Source of the DNA: MWEH01 sp035409945
Lineage (GTDB): Bacteria > Bacillota > Clostridia > Christensenellales > DTU072
Direction of reading: 5' to 3'
DNA length: 41,569 bases
Assembly: GCA_035409945.1 (NCBI GenBank)
Contig: DAONQC010000013.1
Span: 1-41,569 of the forward strand
In this document: positions 15,001 through 21,000 of the stretch, piece after piece
How the letters are laid out: each line of letters opens with the position of its first letter
Position numbering within the stretch: the first letter of the stretch is position 1
Translations under genes and position numbers: made by a program
Notes under the pieces: model-generated
Database searches by the model: none
What the model was told of the DNA's origin: nothing
The model's input: only the letters and a program-made list of their open reading frames with translations

Positions 15001-18000
15001 CCCGCTGCGCCTTCAATGTTTACCATGCCGAGTAGTTGTTTGACAGTTTCATCTAGATGGAATTGTATGTTTTCATCTCCATCTATATCAAAATTAAGTC
15101 TTAGCTCAGCATAAACAGTTTGCAAGTTGGTTGCAAGCGCATATTCATCGGGATGGAACTCCGCTTCTGGAATTATTATTGTATCTTGGAGGTTAAGTGA
15201 GATTCCGCCTATTACTAGTCCTATATCGTATGGACCAGCGCCTAAGGCTAAACTTAAAAGATCGGAATAATCTTGTGCCCAGAATTGATTGATCGGATCA
15301 AGTCTTGCCATTATTCCTAGTTGTAGATATAAGTCGTTATTAAGGGTGTCCGATATAACTGCACCTAAATCTACTGGATTTTCTTCTATTTCTACATTGA
15401 TGCCTGATAGTATAGCAAATACTAGTGCACCCATAATGTCTATAACCACACCTCTAGTATTACCAAGTATGAGATGGAGATATGGTATATAATCTTCGCC
15501 TTCTAAAGGCGCATTAAATGGACTGCCTCTAGTCAAGTTATCCTCACCAGCATTTTGGCTAGAATAACTTATATTATTGCCATTAATCATTATCTCAGAG
15601 TCTTCTTCTACTCCTACATATACACTTTCAGGTGGTGCTTGAAGTGGTCCTACAAACTGCGGTGCATTACTTGGATCTTCAATGACGAAATCGTCATCGC
15701 CAGTATCTGGATAGTAATCACTTATGTCTTTCCCTATGAAACTTAGTCCAAGCAGTGTTCCTAATGCTTTTTCAATCTTTAGCTTATGAACTCCTACCAC
15801 ACTACCATCAATATATGCCGTTCCTTCTTTAACATATATGGATATCTCTTTATATGATAATGTCCCATCACTTTCTTCTGTTTCTGCAAGCAGTTTAATT
15901 AGTAGCTCTGCAGATGTTAGTATCCAAAATACATCGCTGGTTTTAACAGTCTTAAGTAAGTCATGCATAGGGACAGCTATATGTATTTCGTATAGTAATC
16001 TTCTAGAACCATAACCGAAGTTTTGTATGAGCGCACTAAAGTTTGGTCTAGTGAAGAAAGTAGATATTACGCTAGATAAGTCAATCGCTGTATTCGTGTT
16101 TGGATTATCTGGAGTAAATACCGTGTCGTCTGCATTAAATGTTACTTCTCCTGTCAGTGATAACTTAATCCTATGTTCTTTCATCTTAGTTGGGTCTAAG
16201 TGGTAGTAGGTTTGATCTGCACTAACCGCCCTATAAAAAGAATCATCGAGATTGATTGTTACATTTATAGAACCTATTTCTACCCCAATATCAAGTACGC
16301 CCAGTGCCCTTACACTTAAGAGTAGTAATGCCGACCTTGTTTCTTCACCATCTACAATATGAGTTGGTGCAAGTTCTAAACTTGCAGATAAATCGTGCCC
16401 TACAAAGAAGTTTTCTACTTTGTATCCACTCATTGCAGCTGGGTCATAAATTACGTCGTCAGATGGATCTTCAGTCCCTTGGGTTAGGAGTATGATTCCT
16501 TCTCTTAAGAATTTAATTTGTTCTGGTCTTAAGTATGGAGGATCTTCATCTTCGGGTTTTAGTTGTGCGGGTGGAGTGAGAGCACCATCTATTAATGTTT
16601 GAACTAAAGCATATATAGCAGCAGAGGAAACTGTTAAAGCAACAGGGGCGCCATTTATCGAATAATAATCGGGATTACTTGCAATTGATAAAACTATAGC
16701 AGTTGCGCTCTTAACTGGAGGAGCTACCTCTCCTTCTTCATTTAGTGGTAAACCTATGCCATTATTTCCTACCTGCATAGGATCAATTGCAGCGCTAGGA
16801 CCATCTTCTTGACCAGTACCAACTAAACTAGCAAATTGTTCCATATATGCCGTGAATTTTTTAAGTTGTGTTATTTTGATTTTGTCTGCGATATCAAATG
16901 CCTTGCCACCAATGTGTGTTAAGTCGATATACAGACCCATATCATATGAATCTGTATCAGGATCCCAAGCGCTAATTACACTAAAACTTAATATATCGCC
17001 CTTCTTCTCGGCATAATCTGGCGAGTTTTTAGATACTGTGCTGAGGGTTAACCTCAACTTCAAATTCATTATATTTACAATATCAATTATTGCGTCTATA
17101 TCATAGTATGCAGTTCCACCAAAAACAGCTTCGTCACTTCCTTCATTGACCTTATCATCAATTATTTGCAAAATGAATCCTATATTCAATATCTTCTCGA
17201 AATCAAACTGTTTCCATCTCATGACATTAAATTTGTCGCCCCAAGCTGGATCCCATTCCACACTATCTGGATTATTATATATTGCTCTAAACCGTGCAAT
17301 TTCTCTGTTGTATTCATCTGGAGAGAGCTGTCTGCCTTCTTCATTCCAAACCCTCTCGGATTCTTGTATTGTTCTAGCCATAACCCATTCTTCTTCATAG
17401 AATTGTTTACTGCCCTGAATTATCTTAAGTGCTTCAGTTAAGATATGACCAAATGAATGCAGATCCCCTGATGCTCCAGTCGACTCATCGGTTTGATCTG
17501 TAGGGGCTGTAATTTTCATAGTCAAAGCCCCACCAATGGATGCACCGATGGTAGAAAGAGATGTAACCTCTCTATATGTTTCTTTTTCAGCTTCACTCAT
17601 GCTTACTTTAAACTCAGGTACAATTCTTAACATATCAACGCCAAGACCAAGCGTAAAGAACTCAGCACCTAGTTCTTTAATGCCTAAGTTAAGGTAAACT
17701 TCTAGTGGCTTACTATTCAACCCTACTTCAGCATTTACATCTAAATGTCCGATATATGCATTTAAATCTACCCCGAGCAGTGATTGTAATACACCCATTA
17801 ATGTACTCTTTGTAATAGTTACAGCAAGACCATGTTGCTTGAACATTAAGTTAATGTACGCTAAAGCGCCAAAAGTTTCTTCGCCTATTTCAGTAATATC
17901 ATCAGTGTTAGGCCCAAACACTTGTACAAAATCGCTACTCATTTCATCAGGTGTTTCTTCTTCACCCGTATCAGTGTTTGTGGAAATAATTTCAATAAGT

Positions 18001-21000
18001 TCTGTTATCAACGCACCTGCGTTAGGTATGTGTATGCGCTCTATATTCAATAGGAATGTGTGCGCGTGTATGTACAAGTCACCTTCTATGTATTTAATGG
18101 CTGCGACTGCTTTTTTAGGTCTTACCATCTTCCCAGTTATGGGATCGGGTATTAATACATTTGGATCTTCATTTTCATATGTTGAAAGCTGTATAGACAG
18201 AGAAGTTCTTGCTAAACTTTCTAAACTAAATTCTTCAGTACTACCTGCTAAAGCAATTATTTCATCTATACAAATACCAGCTTCAATGTCGAAAAATAGT
18301 GTTGCATCTACAAGTCCTAAAAACTCTATGACTACATCAAGATTTAAATCAGGCAAAAGTCCTGCAAGTGCTGGTGTTAGACTAATAATGTTGTATGGGA
18401 TACCTTCACTATTAACCACACCCTCTATTGTGTCAGAATGGATGTTTAGGTATCCACCTAGTGCAACATACACTATATCAGGCATTCCTTCAGTGCTCAT
18501 ATGGAAAGTTACATTTTCTGGAAGGTTAATTTCAAAGAGCTCATCGCCCATTACATTTATTCTTGCGTCTTCTATCTTTATGTGTAGATTTAATACCTCA
18601 ACACCAGTTCTAATCTCAAAGGTTAGCCCTTCTTCACCAAACCCTAGTCCTACATACGTATCTTTAATTGCTACTGGAAGTTCACTCTTTAATAGTATTG
18701 CAAGTAGTGATGCAATAGCTTCTTTTGCTAGCGTTACAGAAAGTGAATCTGGTGCAAGTATTACCTTTATTGCAACTGCTTCTGGGGAGGCACCTAAAAC
18801 TGGTCCATTTACTACATTGTTTAAGTTAAGTAGGCTTGGTAGTGCTTCAGGGGATGGAGTTTCTTCTCCCGCTGCGGTTAATGCCTGTATATCTTCTATG
18901 AGTTTTCCTAGGTTAGTAATACCAAAAGATGGTATGCCAAAATAATCAAGTTGTAGATAAACATTGCCGTCTAGTATATAGATTCCAAGTATTGTCTCTA
19001 ATGTGTTTCTATCAAACAACCTTATCATAGCTTCGGAAGCTGCAAGATTAGAGATATCAACGTTACCCATTATGTCATAACCTAAATCTAGTCCAAATTC
19101 CTCAAGTCCGAACTTAAGAGCTATACCTTCTACCAGTCCAGCAAGCGCTTCATTGATATAGTCATTAACATAGTTATCTACACCTTCGTCTGGGTAAAGC
19201 TTGAAAAATCCTGATAACTTGATACCAAGTTTTAAGTTGTCTACAAATTCTGTAAGTTCAGTATACTCGCCACTATCAAATCTCTCATTTGCACCAAATA
19301 AACTTGTTTGACCTATCTTAATACCTATATCGTCAAGTACATCTATCTTTAAACTCAATGCATGAATTTCGCTATTACCGCTATCGAGTAGTGCTAGATA
19401 AATAGTTAGATAACCATCTTCAAGGTATCTATTTCCATGTTCATCAGTTAAGTAATTTAGATTGAGCAGTTGTAGTTTCAAGTGCCCACTGATTTCTGGC
19501 AAGGTAAATGGTTGATTAAGTATGACCATTAACGCACTTAAGGCATTTGCAGCTAAGATGACAGATAGTGTACTTGCATGTGAATCTATTTCCACTCTAT
19601 CTAACATAGCGCCTAGTACAGCTAATATATCCAAACCGCCTTCTTCGGTAGCTCCCTCGCCTTCTTCATTAAGTGCATTTGCAAGTGCAAATCTTGCAGA
19701 TAATATATCTTCTGTAGGCTCTCCCATCACTAGTGGTAATAATTGATGGGCAAACCATAATTTAGTACCATCTAAAAATGCTCCTACTATTCCAAGTTCA
19801 TTTTCAGAATTAATTTCAAATCCAAGTAGTGAGTTTGCAGGACCGTTTGTGGCTTCCTCACCACCGCCACCTACTAGATCAGATAAGATACCTACTATAT
19901 CTATTCCTCTCAAAGTTTCCTTGAGCCCTAGATTAGAATATTTAAGTTTAGGCAGTCTTCCTATTAAGCTGTCTATAACTGGTACTTGATCTCTTAAGTT
20001 GTGTAAGCTCTCTAGATCAATGTATAGAGTATCTTCCTCACCGCTATAAAACAGTGAGATATAATTGATATCTGGGTTATCTGGGTTAAATATATCGACT
20101 TTAAGTTCTGTCCTGTCTAGTCTTAATATGTTTATGTTAGCCCTTACTTTATATGCTACCTTAATATCTTTACTGTCCCTAACTCCTATTGATAAAAGTA
20201 CATTATCAATAAAGGTTCCTATTAAACTACTTAAGTCAATACCAGTATCGGATGTTTGTTGCATACCTAAAGTTAAATCTCCCGAGAGTAGCAAGTTAAA
20301 GTCAGACTGGAAGGATGTTACATCGCCCGTTAAAGGATTTCTAAACGCAGTGATGTTGGTATAACTTTCCCTCTTACCAGGGGTGTTAACCATCTCGTAG
20401 TTATCCCATTTAGGAGTTGCAAAATATGTGAAGTTATTAACCGATATTCCCAGCCCTACCTTGTTGGTTAATTCTTCTCCTTCGCCGTCTGCACCTAGGA
20501 GCAATTTTAGTTTTATTGACTTAAGTGGATCTTTTTGGTCTATTTCAAACCTTAAGGAATGTATTCCCACCCTACCGCCTTCTCTAATAAGTGGAGGAGG
20601 AGCATCGGGATCCGTACTTGGAGCAGGCACGAACATGCTAATAAGACCATTTATGTCTTCATTGTTTAAATCTAAAGAAATAATCCATTTATCTAAGCTC
20701 TTGTCTCTGCCGGGCACGGTGATTTTAGGTATTAACACATGGAGCAGTGCCATAACATCAAAAGATGAGCCAGCTTCTTCACCCTCGCCCTCTGCAAACA
20801 TAGGCCCTTGTGTAGGCGCTGTTTCGTCTTCGGGCGGTATGTAATTAGGATTGAGATACGGCTCTATTGTGGGCATCATTGATTCCAAGAATTTATTTAT
20901 GCTAAATCCTACAATTTTGACATTTGGTAGTACTTGACCTGACAGTGCTTGTAGTTCGTCAAAGTTAAGGTAAAGCACCTCTTCTCCTATATAGACTCGA

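Noticed and set aside
17839..18945. 368-codon open frame on the plus strand
   Set aside because: It lies wholly opposite the giant lipoprotein gene, keeps the same phase as dozens of other antisense frames there, has no ribosome binding site, and reads as serine/isoleucine-rich mirror sequence of the modules.
20428..20844. 138-codon plus-strand frame, and a similar one at 10675-11091
   Set aside because: Antisense shadows of the giant gene; serine/proline-rich sequence mirrors its acidic linkers.
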